Shown here piece after piece: positions 52,448 through 62,926 of a stretch of DNA of 64,000 nucleotides; within the stretch, counting starts at the first letter, position 1; the number at the start of each line of letters is the position of its first letter. The notes below the pieces were generated by a model. The model saw only the letters and a list, made by a program, of their open reading frames with translations. It made no database searches and had not been told where the DNA came from. Both the position numbers and the translations under genes were made by a program. The DNA lies in contig NZ_CP054020.1 in assembly GCF_013282625.1 (NCBI RefSeq), forward strand, positions 1,178,001 through 1,242,000, given 5' to 3'. The stretch comes from Thiomicrorhabdus xiamenensis. GTDB lineage: Bacteria > Pseudomonadota > Gammaproteobacteria > Thiomicrospirales > Thiomicrospiraceae.

Positions 52448-54102
52448 TGGCACAAGTCTTTAAATACTTAGGTGCTTTTATTGCACTGGCTTTATTGCCT
52501 GTGGCTGCGATGGCGGCCGGAGCGATTGAAGGTGGCGAAAAGCAGCCGATTAACTGGCCTGCGATTACCATGTTCGTTATTTTTGTTGGCGGTACTCTTT
52601 ATATCACCTATTGGGCGGCACAGCGTACCAAATCCGCTAAGGATTTCTATGCGGCCGGTGGTGGTATTACCGGTTTCCAGAACGGTCTGGCACTGGCGGG
52701 TGACTATATGTCAGCGGCGTCCTTCCTGGGTATTACCGGGATGGTATACCTTAAAGGGTATGACGGTCTGATTTTCGCAATCGGTTTCCTGGTTGGTTGG
52801 CCGATTATGCTGTTCTTGATGTCCGAGCGTCTGCGTAACCTTGGTAAGTTTACCTTTGCCGACGTTGCCGCTTACCGCTTTAAGCAAACCCCGATTCGTG
52901 TCCTTGCGGCTTTCGGTGGTATTGCCGTTGTTATCCTGTATCTGATTGCTCAGATGGTGGGTGCCGGTAAACTGATCGAGCTATTGTTCGGTCTGGACTT
53001 CAACTATGCGGTTCTATTGGTGGGTGCGCTGATCATTGCTTATGTTACCTTCGGTGGTATGTTGGCGACGACTTGGGTACAGATCATTAAAGCGGTTCTG
53101 CTGCTTGCCGGTGCGACCTTCATCGCTATTATGGTTATGTACTACATGGACTTCAGCTTCGAAACACTGTTTAAGACGGCTGTTGAAAACCGTAATGGTG
53201 ATATGAATATCCTGTTCTCCGGTGGTTTTGTCTCCGATCCGGTTAATGCGATTTCACTGGGTATTGCTCTGATGTTCGGTACTGCGGGTCTGCCGCACAT
53301 CCTGATGCGATTCTTTACCGTTCCGGATGCAAAGGAAGCCCGTAAATCTGTGTTCTTCGCAACTGGTTTCATCGGTTACTTCTATATCCTGGCGTTCATT
53401 ATCGGTTTCGGTGCCGTTGCTCTGGTCGTCGGTTCTGAATATTTTGCCGGTGATAAGCTGGTTGGCGGTAACAATATGGCTGCTATCCACTTGTCGCATG
53501 TTGTCGGTGGAGACTTCTTCCTAGGCTTTATCTCGGCGGTTGCATTTGCCACCATTCTTGCCGTGGTTTCAGGTCTGACTCTGGCAGGGGCTTCGGCGCT
53601 ATCGCATGATATTTATGCGAACGTAATCAATAAAAACGCGACGGAAGCGCAGGAAACCAAGGTTGCCCGTATTTCGACGCTGGTTATCGGTGCTCTGGCA
53701 ATTCTGTTCGGTATCGGGTTTAAAGATCAGAACATCGCATTCGTGGTTGCTCTGGCCTTTACCATTGCGGCATCGGCAAACTTCCCAGTATTGATTATGT
53801 CCATGTTCTGGTCGGGTATGACCACTCGTGGGGCGGTTATCGGTGGTTGGCTGGGTCTGATCTCGGCCGTTGTCATGGTTGTTCTAGGTCCGGTTGTCTG
53901 GACGCAGATCCTGCAAATGGGTGAAGCGGTTGTTCCATACAAATTCCCGGCTCTGTTTACTGTTGCGATCGCTTTTGTTTCGATCTGGTTCTTCTCGATT
54001 ACCGATAAGTCCGCTCGTGCAAAAGAAGATAAAGAAGGTTTCGAGGCGCAGTTCATTCGCTCGCAAACCGGTATTGGTGCAGAATCTGCATCCGAGCACT
54101 AA
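52447..54102 (+). CDS. actP: Cation/acetate symporter
   Basis: Sodium:solute symporter family permease for acetate and similar acids. The 551-residue protein has a signal-like N-terminus (cleavage near 23), then about 13 helices. SSS-family landmarks are the [20 protein letters not shown] segment near 76-95 and [10 protein letters not shown]. It follows DUF485 with a one-base overlap. acs, DUF485 and actP together form an acetate uptake and activation module. Confidence 0.95.
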   Translation: MAQVFKYLGAFIALALLPVAAMAAGAIEGGEKQPINWPAITMFVIFVGGTLYITYWAAQRTKSAKDFYAAGGGITGFQNGLALAGDYMSAASFLGITGMVYLKGYDGLIFAIGFLVGWPIMLFLMSERLRNLGKFTFADVAAYRFKQTPIRVLAAFGGIAVVILYLIAQMVGAGKLIELLFGLDFNYAVLLVGALIIAYVTFGGMLATTWVQIIKAVLLLAGATFIAIMVMYYMDFSFETLFKTAVENRNGDMNILFSGGFVSDPVNAISLGIALMFGTAGLPHILMRFFTVPDAKEARKSVFFATGFIGYFYILAFIIGFGAVALVVGSEYFAGDKLVGGNNMAAIHLSHVVGGDFFLGFISAVAFATILAVVSGLTLAGASALSHDIYANVINKNATEAQETKVARISTLVIGALAILFGIGFKDQNIAFVVALAFTIAASANFPVLIMSMFWSGMTTRGAVIGGWLGLISAVVMVVLGPVVWTQILQMGEAVVPYKFPALFTVAIAFVSIWFFSITDKSARAKEDKEGFEAQFIRSQTGIGAESASEH

Positions 54103-54124
54103 TTAACTCAGGTTAATTTCGCTT

Positions 54125-54164
54125 GAAAAAAGGGAGGCTGGTTAAAACCAGCCTCCCTTTTTTT
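54125..54164 (+). terminator. Terminator after actP
   Basis: AAAAAGGGAGGCTGGTT pairs with AACCAGCCTCCCTTTTT, a very long perfect stem with a two-base loop region, followed by T residues. Confidence 0.95.
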
Positions 54165-54219
54165 ATTGCCGAAGCAAACAGAGTTGTTATATTAAAATTT
54201 CTTCAACAGGGAACTTTGT

Positions 54220-56133
54220 ATGGCCATAGAGCAGCATTACCAGTTTTTACAGAATGTGACGCCGTTTGACCGTCTGCCAGAATCGCAATTGATGGCGATT
54301 GCACAGACATTCGATGTGCTTTATTACCCGAAAGGCGAAGTTGTCGAGCTGTCCGAACCTTGTTTACTGCTGGTGATAAAGGGTGTGATCCAGGAAGCTC
54401 AAGATGCTAAAGTCATGGCTAAATATGCAAACGGAGCCTACTTTAACGAAGCTTCTCTGCTCCAGAGTGAAACGAATCGGTCTGCCGTGATCCAGTATAA
54501 AGTGCTGGAAGAGGCGATCTTATACCGCGTTCCGCAAGCGGTGTTCCTTGAAACCATTCAATCCTTTGCTGACTTCAAGGCGCATTTTTATTCCAATATC
54601 GTCGATAAACTCAATGCGTGGCATCAGCAGCGACAACAGGTGGCCGCAACCGAAGTGATGATGGAGGCAGTCTGCTCTGCACCGATTCAGCCGTTGGTTG
54701 TGGTTAATGCGGACGCCAGTGTGTCCGAAGCGGCGCGGAAAATGGTAGAGAATAAGACAGACTGTTGCCTGATTGATTTGGGTGATTTACAGGAGAGTCA
54801 GGATACGCGCTGGGCAATTTTAACCTCGACTGATATCTTGCGTTTTACGGCACATCAGTGCGAGCGGGATTCCATTTCTTCGGCAGTCGAGTTCAGAGCG
54901 CGTGATTTGGCTAATAAGCCATTACAGACAGTCCATGAACTGGAATATCTATTTAATGCGTTATTGAAAATGACCCGGTTTCAGATTGATCGTCTGGTTG
55001 TCCGCCGTGAAAAAAACAACGGCGAAATCGAATATTCGGGTTTTCTGCACCTTAAGGATCTGATGGGAGTGTTTGCCAATCAATCTGCTCTGGTGTTGCT
55101 TAAGATCGAACAGGCAAACTCTGTCGACGACCTGGCCGAACTTTCCAATCAGTTGGACGATTTGGTCGTTACCTTGCATCTCAAAGGGATTAAGGTGCAC
55201 TATATCGCCAAGCTAATTAACGAACTGCACCGGAAAATTATCCAACGGCTGATTTCACTTCTACTGCCGAACGATCTGCATTCCAAGGTGGCGGTGATGC
55301 TGCTGGGTTCGGAGGGACGTTCCGAGCAGCTGCTGAGAACGGATCAGGATAATGCATTGTTGTTTGTCGATGATCTCAGTGCCGAGGAAAAAACGCAGTT
55401 GTTAGATTTCTCCGTAGCCTTTAATCAGGCAATGCTGCAACTCGGTTTTCCGCCTTGTCCGGGAGGGATAATGCTCAATCAACCGACATGGCGCCAGTCG
55501 CAAAGCGGTTTTAAGGCGCAATTGCGAGACTGGCTGGATAGACCTTCAATGGAAAGCTTTATGCGCTTGGCTATTTTTGCCGATGCACAAATTGTTTTCG
55601 GTCAGGCGACTCTGCTTGAGATACAACGTAAATTTATGGCGCAGCGTCTGGCAGATACGCCGCTTTTTTTGCGCCATTTCGCCAAGGTTGCGTTGCAGTT
55701 CGAAACCCCGGTGAGTTTTTTCGGCGGCTTTATCACTCGACAATCGGAACAAGGCGCTGTCATCGACATCAAGAAGGGCGCTATTTTCCCCATTGTTCAC
55801 GGCGTCCGGGTTCTGGCGTTGGAACACGGAATCCAAGAGTGCAATACGCATTGGCGAATCAAGGGGCTAATGGATCTTGGTGTTTTTGAAGCGGCGCAAG
55901 GAATCGAGCTGGGAGAGACGCTGAATTACTTCAACGGACTGCGTCTTGACGCTATGCTGCGGCAAAAGGACAATGCCGCACCGGGTGAAGACGGTGATGG
56001 CGCTCTGAACAATGACGTGGCGTTGGATGATTTAACGCATTTACAACAGGATATTCTCAAACAGGCGCTGCAGGTCGTCAATCAGTTCAAGAGTTTTCTT
56101 CAACAGCATTTCAAACTGCGTGAATTGATGTAA
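54220..56133 (+). CDS. CNB-CBS-DUF294 nucleotidyltransferase-like signalling protein
   Basis: A 637-residue multidomain protein. Order: cyclic-nucleotide-binding-like domain (about 12-125), a pair of CBS domains (about 155-290), a DUF294 putative nucleotidyltransferase (about 315-455), and its helical C-terminal domain (about 470-630). The nucleotidyltransferase motif is GSEGRSEQ at 363-370 with the metal-binding pair Asp375 and Asp377. The substrate is unknown; related GlnD-type domains modify proteins. It lies between actP and a DnaQ-like exonuclease gene, a common neighbourhood, and probably senses nucleotides and regulates acetate uptake or use (inference). Confidence 0.88.
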   Translation: MAIEQHYQFLQNVTPFDRLPESQLMAIAQTFDVLYYPKGEVVELSEPCLLLVIKGVIQEAQDAKVMAKYANGAYFNEASLLQSETNRSAVIQYKVLEEAILYRVPQAVFLETIQSFADFKAHFYSNIVDKLNAWHQQRQQVAATEVMMEAVCSAPIQPLVVVNADASVSEAARKMVENKTDCCLIDLGDLQESQDTRWAILTSTDILRFTAHQCERDSISSAVEFRARDLANKPLQTVHELEYLFNALLKMTRFQIDRLVVRREKNNGEIEYSGFLHLKDLMGVFANQSALVLLKIEQANSVDDLAELSNQLDDLVVTLHLKGIKVHYIAKLINELHRKIIQRLISLLLPNDLHSKVAVMLLGSEGRSEQLLRTDQDNALLFVDDLSAEEKTQLLDFSVAFNQAMLQLGFPPCPGGIMLNQPTWRQSQSGFKAQLRDWLDRPSMESFMRLAIFADAQIVFGQATLLEIQRKFMAQRLADTPLFLRHFAKVALQFETPVSFFGGFITRQSEQGAVIDIKKGAIFPIVHGVRVLALEHGIQECNTHWRIKGLMDLGVFEAAQGIELGETLNYFNGLRLDAMLRQKDNAAPGEDGDGALNNDVALDDLTHLQQDILKQALQVVNQFKSFLQQHFKLRELM

Positions 56134-56145
56134 AGAGGCGAGTGG

Positions 56146-56802
56146 ATGAGCTGGTTGAAGAAAAAAATTGCACAGCATCGCCGGGAGCGCAACCGACGCA
56201 GCCTTAAGGATTCAACGTACCAGTTTCTCTTCGACGAAACGAAAGAGGAATATGTCTGTTTTGATTGTGAAACAACCGGGCTGAATCCAGCCAAGGATCG
56301 CATCGTTTCTCTGAGTGCGGTCAGAATTTCGGGAGATCGCATTCTGACCAGTCAGGGAATTAATTTTCTAGTCGCGCAAACCGATTCGATCAGCGAAGAA
56401 AGTATCAAGGTGCACCAAATCCGTAATCAGGATCTGCAACAGCAACAGGGCAGTCTGTTGAGCGAAGAGGAAGCGGTCAGGCGTTTTCTGCATTTTATCC
56501 GTGGCGCAACTCTGGTCGGTTACTATCTGGAATTTGATGTTGCTATGGTCAATCGCATCTTAAAACAATGGTTGGGGATTGAATTGCCGAATCCAAGGAT
56601 TGAGGTTTCCGAGCTATATTATGACTTGCGCGCTAAAGAACATTTGTATGGGGTCTATCAGCCGGCAGTGGATTTGTCTTTCGAGGAAATTCTCAAGCAT
56701 TTGCAGTTACCGAATTTCGGACAGCATAACGCCTTTAATGATGCGCTGATGACGGCACTGATTTTTGTTAAGCTGCGCAAATTGCAGCAAACATCGTTCT
56801 AA
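56146..56802 (+). CDS. DnaQ-like 3'-5' exonuclease (DEDDh)
   Basis: A 218-residue exonuclease of the DnaQ/RNase T superfamily. The DEDDh residues are visible: Asp40 and Glu42 (FDCETTGLN), Asp131 (YLEFDVAMV), His194 and Asp199 (HNAFNDA). It lacks the extra helicase- or polymerase-binding parts of DnaQ, so it is not clearly the replicative proofreader. Starts 12 bases after the CNB-CBS-DUF294 gene behind AGAGGCGAG, so the pair is cotranscribed. In related genomes it is often found with that gene near actP; the functional link is unknown. Confidence 0.9.
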   Translation: MSWLKKKIAQHRRERNRRSLKDSTYQFLFDETKEEYVCFDCETTGLNPAKDRIVSLSAVRISGDRILTSQGINFLVAQTDSISEESIKVHQIRNQDLQQQQGSLLSEEEAVRRFLHFIRGATLVGYYLEFDVAMVNRILKQWLGIELPNPRIEVSELYYDLRAKEHLYGVYQPAVDLSFEEILKHLQLPNFGQHNAFNDALMTALIFVKLRKLQQTSF

Positions 56803-56857
56803 TGACTCTGAAGGAGCTATTGTCATGTTGAACTACGCAATATATGGCACGCGAATC

Positions 56858-56886
56858 TTGACATTTAAGCGCCTTGTCATTATTAT
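56858..56886 (+). promoter_or_regulatory. Strong sigma70 promoter upstream of rimP
   Basis: A consensus TTGACA (56858-56863) and TATTAT (56881-56886) are spaced by exactly 17 bases, the best promoter match I see in the window. Transcription would begin near 56893. The only clear downstream signals before rimP are a hairpin and an intrinsic terminator, so this promoter drives a short leader RNA and, by readthrough, the rimP-nusA-infB operon. Confidence 0.8.
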
Positions 56887-56892
56887 CCCCGT

Positions 56893-56985
56893 ATTCTTTT
56901 TAAAAATTCTTAAGCGTTGTGGTTTTTATAATCCTCGCAGCGGCTTAAATGATAAAAGAACCCCGTTTTTACGGGGTTTTTTGTT
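56893..56985 (+). ncRNA. Candidate leader RNA or small RNA before rimP
   Basis: The predicted transcript from the promoter at 56858 is about 93 bases long and ends at an intrinsic terminator. A first hairpin pairs TTAAGC-GTTG (56910-56919) with CAGC-G-GCTTAA (56938-56948), ten base pairs with one bulged G; the terminator hairpin follows. There is no tRNA here, unlike the metY-rimP operon of E. coli. It could be an attenuator for the operon, or an independent small RNA. A 71-codon frame from 56825 runs through the terminator and is not credible as a gene. Confidence 0.5.
56957..56985 (+). terminator. Intrinsic terminator in front of rimP
   Basis: AACCCCGT and ACGGGGTT form an eight-base stem around TTTT, followed by six T residues, 33 bases before the rimP start codon. 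It must be read through or bypassed for operon expression from the upstream promoter. Confidence 0.9.
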
Positions 56986-57017
56986 ATTTGAATTCACGAA
57001 ACCTTGGAATAACATCG

Positions 57018-57470
57018 GTGAGATTAGAAGAGAAACTTGAAAATGCTTTAAAGCCAACGATTGAGTCGATGGGCTTTGAATTTTGGGGATTGGAATATAT
57101 CTCTGCGGGTCGGCACTCGACTCTGCGCCTTTTTGTTGATCGGGAAGGCGGCATTAATGTTGACGACTGTGCCGATATCAGTCATCAGGTCAGCGCGATT
57201 ATGGATGTCGAAGATCCGATCTCCGGTGCCTATAATCTTGAGGTCTCTTCACCGGGTCTGGATCGTCAGCTGTTCAAACCGGAACAGTTTGCCCGTTATC
57301 AGGGACAGACGGTTCAGATTCGCAGCGCGGTCGATATTCTCGGGCGCAAGCGTTTTAAAGGGAAAATGCTTAAGGTTGATGATCAAGGTGTCGAGATTGA
57401 AGTGGACGGTGAAATTTATCCGATTCCATTCGACGAGATTGAAAAAGCCAATCTGGTACCGGAATTTTAA
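57018..57470 (+). CDS. rimP: Ribosome maturation factor RimP
   Basis: Needed for 30S subunit maturation. The 150-residue protein has LEEKLENALKPTIESMGFEF at the N-terminus, LRLFVDREGGINVDDC, and the SSPGLDRQLF signature in the middle. The start is GTG at 57018, with GGAA about ten bases upstream; a longer frame to 56949 crosses the terminator. First gene of the operon rimP-nusA-infB-rbfA-truB. Confidence 0.95.
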   Translation: MRLEEKLENALKPTIESMGFEFWGLEYISAGRHSTLRLFVDREGGINVDDCADISHQVSAIMDVEDPISGAYNLEVSSPGLDRQLFKPEQFARYQGQTVQIRSAVDILGRKRFKGKMLKVDDQGVEIEVDGEIYPIPFDEIEKANLVPEF

Positions 57471-57531
57471 GTTAACCGAATAAGTTTACGTTTTTTATCA
57501 GTTTTTACAGTTTTAGGTAAGGCGAACGAGA

Positions 57532-59019
57532 ATGAGCAAGGAAGTATTAGCCGTTGTTGAAATTATGGCCAATGAAAAGGGCGTTGAAAAAGAAATTATC
57601 TTTGACGCTATCGAAACCGCTTTGGCAACAGCAACCCGACGCAGCTACGATGATGAAATCGATGCACGCGTGGAAATCAACCGTATTACGGGTGACTATA
57701 AAACCTACCGTCGTTGGGAAGTTATCGAAGACGATGTCTATATCGAAGATAAAGTGGGCTGGTACATCCGTCACATGGACGCTGTCGATGAAAAGCCGGG
57801 TGCTGAAGTCGGTGAATACATCGAAGAAGAAATTGAATCAATCGATTTCGGTCGTATCGGTGCGCAGACTGCCAAACAGGTCATTATCCAAAAAGTTCGT
57901 GAAGCCGAGCGTAAGAAGATTGTAGAAGTCTACGAAAAACGCGTAGGTGAAATCCTGACCGGTCAGGTCAAGCGAATCGACCGCGGTGACGTTATTCTGG
58001 ACATGGGCGACAATGTTGACGCGATTATTCCACGCAGCGAATTGGTTGGCCGCGAAACTTTCCGTATGGGCGACCGTGTCCGCGGATATCTGCAGACGGT
58101 TGAATTCCGTCCTCGCGGTCCGCAGTTGTTTATGTCACGTGGCTGTAAAGAAATGCTGATTGAATTATTCAAGATCGAAGTGCCGGAAATTTCCGACGAG
58201 TTGATCGATGTAATGAGCGCTGCGCGTGATGTTGGCTTCCGTGCCAAAATTGCCGTTCGTGCTAACGATCCGCGTCTTGATCCGATCGGTGCTTGTGTCG
58301 GTATGCGCGGCGGTCGTGTTCAGGCGGTCACCAACGAACTGAACGGTGAACGTATCGATATCATTATGTGGGATGCTAATGATGCCCAGTTTGTTATCAA
58401 TGCGATGGCGCCTGCTGAAGTCACCTCGATTATGGTCGACGAAGATAAGCACACGATGGATCTGGCGGTTGAAGACGAACAGCTGTCACAGGCGATTGGT
58501 AAAAACGGCCAGAATATCCGTCTTGCTTCGGAATTGACCGGTTGGGAATTGAATGTAATGACCCAATCCGAAATGAACGAGAAGCATGAGCTTGAATCTA
58601 AAGGTCAGATTGATATCTTTGTGAACAGTTTGGATGTCGATGAAGAAATTGCCGAAGTACTGGTTGCCGAAGGCTTTACTACTTTGGAAGAAGTCGCCTA
58701 TGTTCCGGCGGGTGAAATGCTGGAAATCGACGGCTTTGATGAAGAGATCGTTACCGAACTGAAGCAGCGTGCGAAAGATGCGCTGCTGACAATGGCAATC
58801 GCTGAAGAAGAAAAACAAGCGCTGGCTGAACCGGCGCAGGACTTGATCGACCTTGAAGGGATGAATCTGGACATGGCGAAGAAACTCGCTTCGAACGGTG
58901 TCATTACTCAGGAAGATCTGGCAGAACTAGGTACTGACGAGGTATTGGAAATTCTGGAAATAGATGAAAAAGAGGCGGCGGAGTTGATTCTTAAAGCTCG
59001 TGCGCCTTGGTTCGAATAA
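57532..59019 (+). CDS. nusA: Transcription elongation factor NusA
   Basis: RNA-polymerase-associated termination/antitermination factor. The 495-residue protein has the N-terminal polymerase-binding domain, S1 (about 135-200, with [18 protein letters not shown]), two KH domains ([14 protein letters not shown] and [16 protein letters not shown]), and two C-terminal acidic repeats, as in gammaproteobacterial NusA. It follows rimP by 61 bases, with AAGGCGAACGAG before the ATG. NusA often regulates its own operon; the upstream terminator offers a site. Confidence 0.97.
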   Translation: MSKEVLAVVEIMANEKGVEKEIIFDAIETALATATRRSYDDEIDARVEINRITGDYKTYRRWEVIEDDVYIEDKVGWYIRHMDAVDEKPGAEVGEYIEEEIESIDFGRIGAQTAKQVIIQKVREAERKKIVEVYEKRVGEILTGQVKRIDRGDVILDMGDNVDAIIPRSELVGRETFRMGDRVRGYLQTVEFRPRGPQLFMSRGCKEMLIELFKIEVPEISDELIDVMSAARDVGFRAKIAVRANDPRLDPIGACVGMRGGRVQAVTNELNGERIDIIMWDANDAQFVINAMAPAEVTSIMVDEDKHTMDLAVEDEQLSQAIGKNGQNIRLASELTGWELNVMTQSEMNEKHELESKGQIDIFVNSLDVDEEIAEVLVAEGFTTLEEVAYVPAGEMLEIDGFDEEIVTELKQRAKDALLTMAIAEEEKQALAEPAQDLIDLEGMNLDMAKKLASNGVITQEDLAELGTDEVLEILEIDEKEAAELILKARAPWFE

Positions 59020-59036
59020 CAAAAAGGGAGAGGTTA

Positions 59037-61535
59037 ATGGCTGAAGTTACAATTAAGAAGTTTGCAGAAACGCTCAACCTTTCTGTTGAAAAGCTACTGA
59101 CTCAGTTGGCTGATTCAGGTGTCAAAGGTAAAAGTGAGGATGACTCCATTACCGAAGAAGAGAAGCTGACACTATTGAATTATCTGAAGAGTCTGCACGG
59201 AGAAAAGGCAGAAGGTGCACCGAAAAAAGTAACTCTGCGTCGTAAGCAGACATTGAATCTGTCAACCGGCTCGGGCAGCGGAAAGCGTACCGTCAATGTA
59301 GAAGTTCGTAAAAAACGAACCTACGTTAAGAAGGAAGAGCCGACTATGGTCGACGAATCTGAAGAGGTGATCGAGGAGACGCAACTGGAAACAGCGGCGC
59401 CGGAAATCGAAGCGCAATCGGTTGAACAGACCGTTGAAACGACGACTGTAGAGTCTGCTAAAGCGGATGAAAATGCTCCGGTTGCAGCCGTATCGGAAGA
59501 TCCTGCTCAGGAAGGTGGGGTTGCGCCTCTGCCTCCGAAGGAAGATCATTCGAAAGCGGCCAAAAAGAAAAAAGATAAAAAACATCAGGAAAATCGCGAA
59601 ATGGGCCAGGCCAAAGATGGTGGCAAAGGTAAAAAAACGGCTGCACCGAAGAAAAAAGCCGGTAAGCGTATTGATCTGGATGATGAGAACAAACCTTCTC
59701 GACTTGGCGCCCGTGGTTCCAAACGTAATAGCAAGTCCAAGGTAAATGAACACGCCTTCCAAAAACCGACTGCTCCGGTAATTCGTGAAGTTAAAGTTCC
59801 GGAAAGCATTACTCTGGCCGCACTGGCGGATGCTATGTCGGTCAAGTCCGGTGAAATCATCAAATATATGATGATGGAACTGGGTACTATGGCGACCATT
59901 AACCAGGTGTTGGATCAGGAAACTGCGATGTTGATCGTAGAGGAAATGGGCCACAAGGCGGTTGCCTTTACCGAAACAACAATCGAAGACGAAGTTGCTT
60001 CACAGGAATACCACGGTGCGACGGTTAAACGTTCTCCGGTTGTGACCATCATGGGTCACGTTGACCATGGTAAGACGTCTTTGCTGGATTATATCCGTAA
60101 CGCTAAAGTCGCTCACGGCGAAGCCGGTGGAATTACTCAGCATATCGGTGCTTACCATGTTGATACCTCTATGGGTGGTTTGACCTTTATCGATACTCCG
60201 GGTCACGCGGCTTTCACCGCCATGCGTGCGCGTGGTGCTAAGGTAACGGATGTGGTAGTTATCGTGGTGGCTGCCGATGACGGTGTTATGCCGCAGACAA
60301 AAGAGGCGATCCAGCACGCCAAAGCGTCTGGTGTCGGTATTGTGGTTGCCGTCAACAAGATGGATAAAGAATCCGCTAACCCTGAGCGTGTAAAACAAGA
60401 GTTGGTTGCGGAAGAAGTTGTTCCGGAAGATTGGGGCGGTGACGTTCAGTTTATTCCGGTTTCAGCGAAAACCGGTATGGGAATCGACGATCTTCTGGAT
60501 GCGATTTCGTTGCAGGCGGAAATCCTTGAGCTGGAAGCACCGACCGAAGGTCACGCTAAAGGTGTCGTTATCGAATCACGTCTGGATAAAGGGCGCGGTC
60601 CGGTTGCCACGGTTCTGGTACAGTCCGGTACACTGAAAAAAGGTGATATCGCACTCTGTGGTATGGAATACGGTCGCGTGCGTGCCTTAGTCAGTGATAC
60701 TGGTGAAAGTGTTGACGAAGCGGGTCCTTCGATTCCGGTAGAAATTCTTGGGCTTTCCGGAGTTCCGGTTGCCGGGGATGAGATGATTACCGTTGATACT
60801 GAACGTAAAGCGCGTGAAGCGGCTATGTACCGTCAGGCGAAGCATAAAGAGTTGAAGATTGCCCGTCAGCAGAAAGCGAAGCTGGATAATATGTTCAACA
60901 AGATGGCCGAAGGGGATATCCAGAATATCAACATTATCCTTAAGGCGGACGTTCAAGGTTCGATCGAAGCGATTACCGATGCATTGGTTAAACTGTCCAA
61001 CGATGAAGTTAAGGTTAACGTCATCGCTTCCGGCGTGGGTGGTATTTCCGAAACGGATGCCAACCTGGCTCTAGCTTCCGAAGCTCTGGTTGTCGGTTTC
61101 AACGTTCGTGCCGATGCCTCTGCCAAACGTATTATCGATAGCGAAGGCATCAGTCTGAAATACTACAGTGTTATCTATGAAATCGTTGACGAAGTGAAAC
61201 GTGCGGTTGAAGGTAAACTGGCTCCGGACTTCCGTGAAGATATCGTCGGTGTTGCAGACGTCCGTGACGTCTTTAAAGCGCCTAAGATCGGAGCAATTGC
61301 TGGTTGTATGGTTACTGAAGGTAACGTTAAGCGTAATAATCCGATTCGCGTACTGCGTGATAATGTGGTTATCTACGAGGGCGTTCTGGAGTCGCTACGT
61401 CGCTTTAAAGACGATGTCAACGAAGTGCAGAAAGGCATGGAGTGTGGTATCGGCGTTAAAGATTATAATGACGTTAGGGTCGGTGACCAGATCGAATGTT
61501 ATGAACGAGTAGAAGTTAAGCGTACACTTGATTAA
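59037..61535 (+). CDS. infB: Translation initiation factor IF-2
   Basis: GTPase that places initiator tRNA on the ribosome. The 832-residue protein has the IF2 N-terminal domain (1-60), a long Lys/Glu/Ala-rich linker (about 60-245), a second N-domain and the GTP-binding domain with GHVDHGKTS at 340-348, DTPGHAAFT and NKMDK. The C-terminal fMet-tRNA-binding domain is complete. The ATG at 59037 lies behind GGGAGAGG, 17 bases after nusA; a frame starting at 59007 overlaps nusA and is rejected. Confidence 0.97.
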   Translation: MAEVTIKKFAETLNLSVEKLLTQLADSGVKGKSEDDSITEEEKLTLLNYLKSLHGEKAEGAPKKVTLRRKQTLNLSTGSGSGKRTVNVEVRKKRTYVKKEEPTMVDESEEVIEETQLETAAPEIEAQSVEQTVETTTVESAKADENAPVAAVSEDPAQEGGVAPLPPKEDHSKAAKKKKDKKHQENREMGQAKDGGKGKKTAAPKKKAGKRIDLDDENKPSRLGARGSKRNSKSKVNEHAFQKPTAPVIREVKVPESITLAALADAMSVKSGEIIKYMMMELGTMATINQVLDQETAMLIVEEMGHKAVAFTETTIEDEVASQEYHGATVKRSPVVTIMGHVDHGKTSLLDYIRNAKVAHGEAGGITQHIGAYHVDTSMGGLTFIDTPGHAAFTAMRARGAKVTDVVVIVVAADDGVMPQTKEAIQHAKASGVGIVVAVNKMDKESANPERVKQELVAEEVVPEDWGGDVQFIPVSAKTGMGIDDLLDAISLQAEILELEAPTEGHAKGVVIESRLDKGRGPVATVLVQSGTLKKGDIALCGMEYGRVRALVSDTGESVDEAGPSIPVEILGLSGVPVAGDEMITVDTERKAREAAMYRQAKHKELKIARQQKAKLDNMFNKMAEGDIQNINIILKADVQGSIEAITDALVKLSNDEVKVNVIASGVGGISETDANLALASEALVVGFNVRADASAKRIIDSEGISLKYYSVIYEIVDEVKRAVEGKLAPDFREDIVGVADVRDVFKAPKIGAIAGCMVTEGNVKRNNPIRVLRDNVVIYEGVLESLRRFKDDVNEVQKGMECGIGVKDYNDVRVGDQIECYERVEVKRTLD

Positions 61536-61563
61536 TTCGAGACGAGACAATTAATTTCCGATC

Positions 61564-61595
61564 AATGCCTCGTTTACTGTAAACGGGGCATTTTA
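61564..61595 (+). terminator. Terminator-like hairpin between infB and rbfA
   Basis: AATGCCTCGTTTAC and GTAAACGGGGCATT pair with one G-T, around a single-base loop region, followed by a short TTTTAG run. The T run is weak, so it may be an attenuator or an mRNA processing site within the operon rather than a full stop. Confidence 0.6.
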
Positions 61596-61625
61596 GTATT
61601 CACATCGTTTAAAAGGATTACATAG

Positions 61626-61991
61626 ATGGCAAACTCTACTGTCAGTCGCCCGGTTCGTGTTGCGCAGGAAGTTCGCAGAACTCTAGCGACTTTGTTATTA
61701 CAGGAAGCGAAAGACCCGCGCTTTCAAAATATTACGATTACCGATTGTCAGGTTTCCAAAGACCTGAGTATCGCAAAAATCCATTTTTCCCTGATCGGTC
61801 ATAATTCGACGGATCCGGAAGTTGAGCAGACCCTAAAAGCACTGGATAAAGCCAAGGGATTCCTGCGTTCCGAAATCGGCAAGCGCCTGAAATTGCGTAT
61901 TGTCCCGGATCTGCGTTTCTATTTCGATACGGTTCCGGAAAATGTTCAGTACATGGAAGACCTGATCAACAAGGCGCTCAATAAGAAATAA
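61626..61991 (+). CDS. rbfA: Ribosome-binding factor A
   Basis: Late 30S maturation factor with a KH-like fold. The 121-residue protein has RPVRVAQEVRRTLATLLLQE near the N-terminus, DPRFQNITITDCQVSKDLS, and PDLRFYFDTVPE. AAAGGA precedes the ATG. It follows infB and precedes truB by 16 bases, in conserved order. Confidence 0.96.
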   Translation: MANSTVSRPVRVAQEVRRTLATLLLQEAKDPRFQNITITDCQVSKDLSIAKIHFSLIGHNSTDPEVEQTLKALDKAKGFLRSEIGKRLKLRIVPDLRFYFDTVPENVQYMEDLINKALNKK

Positions 61992-62007
61992 GATAAGCAC
62001 GGAATTC

Positions 62008-62904
62008 ATGGCTCAATATCGCAACCCTCCAAAACAAAAGGTGAACGGTATCGTTCTTCTTAATAAGCCGGCCGGAGTCTCATCCAACGGCATTATGCAG
62101 CAGGTCAGACGTATTTTTAATGCGGAAAAGGCCGGACATACCGGTGCCTTGGACCCATTCGCAACCGGTTTGTTGCCGGTCTGTCTCGGAGAGGCAACCA
62201 AAGTTTCCGGACTGCTTCTCGATTCCAATAAGCGCTATACGGCGACGTTAAAACTCGGCGAACAGAGCGATACCGGTGACACCGAAGGCGAGATCATCGC
62301 CACCGCTGAAGTTCCTGAACTGAATGAGCAAAAGGTTGATCAGGTTTTGCAGCAGTTTAAGGGCGAAATCGAACAGATCCCTCCGATGTATTCGGCTCTG
62401 AAACATCAGGGCAAACCGCTGTACTGGTATGCACGTCAGGGCATCGAAATCGAAAGGCCGGCGAGAAAAATCACCGTCTTTGACATCCAACTCAAGCAGT
62501 TGCAAGAACGGGAGTTGGTATTTGATGTTCTTTGCTCAAAGGGAACTTATGTCCGTACCCTAGGTGAAGATATTGCCAAAGCGTTGGGAACGCTCGGTCA
62601 CTTGACGGCATTGCACCGTACGCAAACAGGCAGTCTTAGTGGTGATGACATGCTAACGCTTGAAGAAATTGAACAACAGAAAGAAGCGTGTCTGAAACCG
62701 ATTGATATTGCGCTGCAGCATCTGCCGGCGATTCATTTAAATGCGGAACAGAGCAAGCATCTGTTGCATGGCGGTATGCTGCGTCTGCCGCAGCCGGACA
62801 GTGAACTGGTGCGTTTTTATAACGAGCAGAATGTCTGTATCGGCGTCGGCGAGTGGCACGAAACAAAACAACTCCTCAAACCCAAGCGTTTGTTTAACCT
62901 TTAA
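62008..62904 (+). CDS. truB: tRNA pseudouridine-55 synthase
   Basis: Makes pseudouridine 55 in the T-loop of tRNAs. The 298-residue enzyme has GIVLLNKPAGVSSN near the N-terminus and the catalytic Asp49 in GHTGALDPFATGLLP, followed by YTATLKLGEQSDTGDTEG. Its C-terminal domain is of the gammaproteobacterial type. Usually rpsO and pnp follow truB; here a rhodanese-methyltransferase fusion gene follows instead. Confidence 0.96.
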   Translation: MAQYRNPPKQKVNGIVLLNKPAGVSSNGIMQQVRRIFNAEKAGHTGALDPFATGLLPVCLGEATKVSGLLLDSNKRYTATLKLGEQSDTGDTEGEIIATAEVPELNEQKVDQVLQQFKGEIEQIPPMYSALKHQGKPLYWYARQGIEIERPARKITVFDIQLKQLQERELVFDVLCSKGTYVRTLGEDIAKALGTLGHLTALHRTQTGSLSGDDMLTLEEIEQQKEACLKPIDIALQHLPAIHLNAEQSKHLLHGGMLRLPQPDSELVRFYNEQNVCIGVGEWHETKQLLKPKRLFNL

Positions 62905-62926
62905 ATACTAGATTGACGGCCCAGGC

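Noticed and set aside
56825-57040. Small gene starting at 56825 behind AAGGAG
   Set aside because: The ribosome site is good, but the 71-codon frame runs through the promoter, hairpin and terminator and overlaps the start of rimP. The translation resembles no family.
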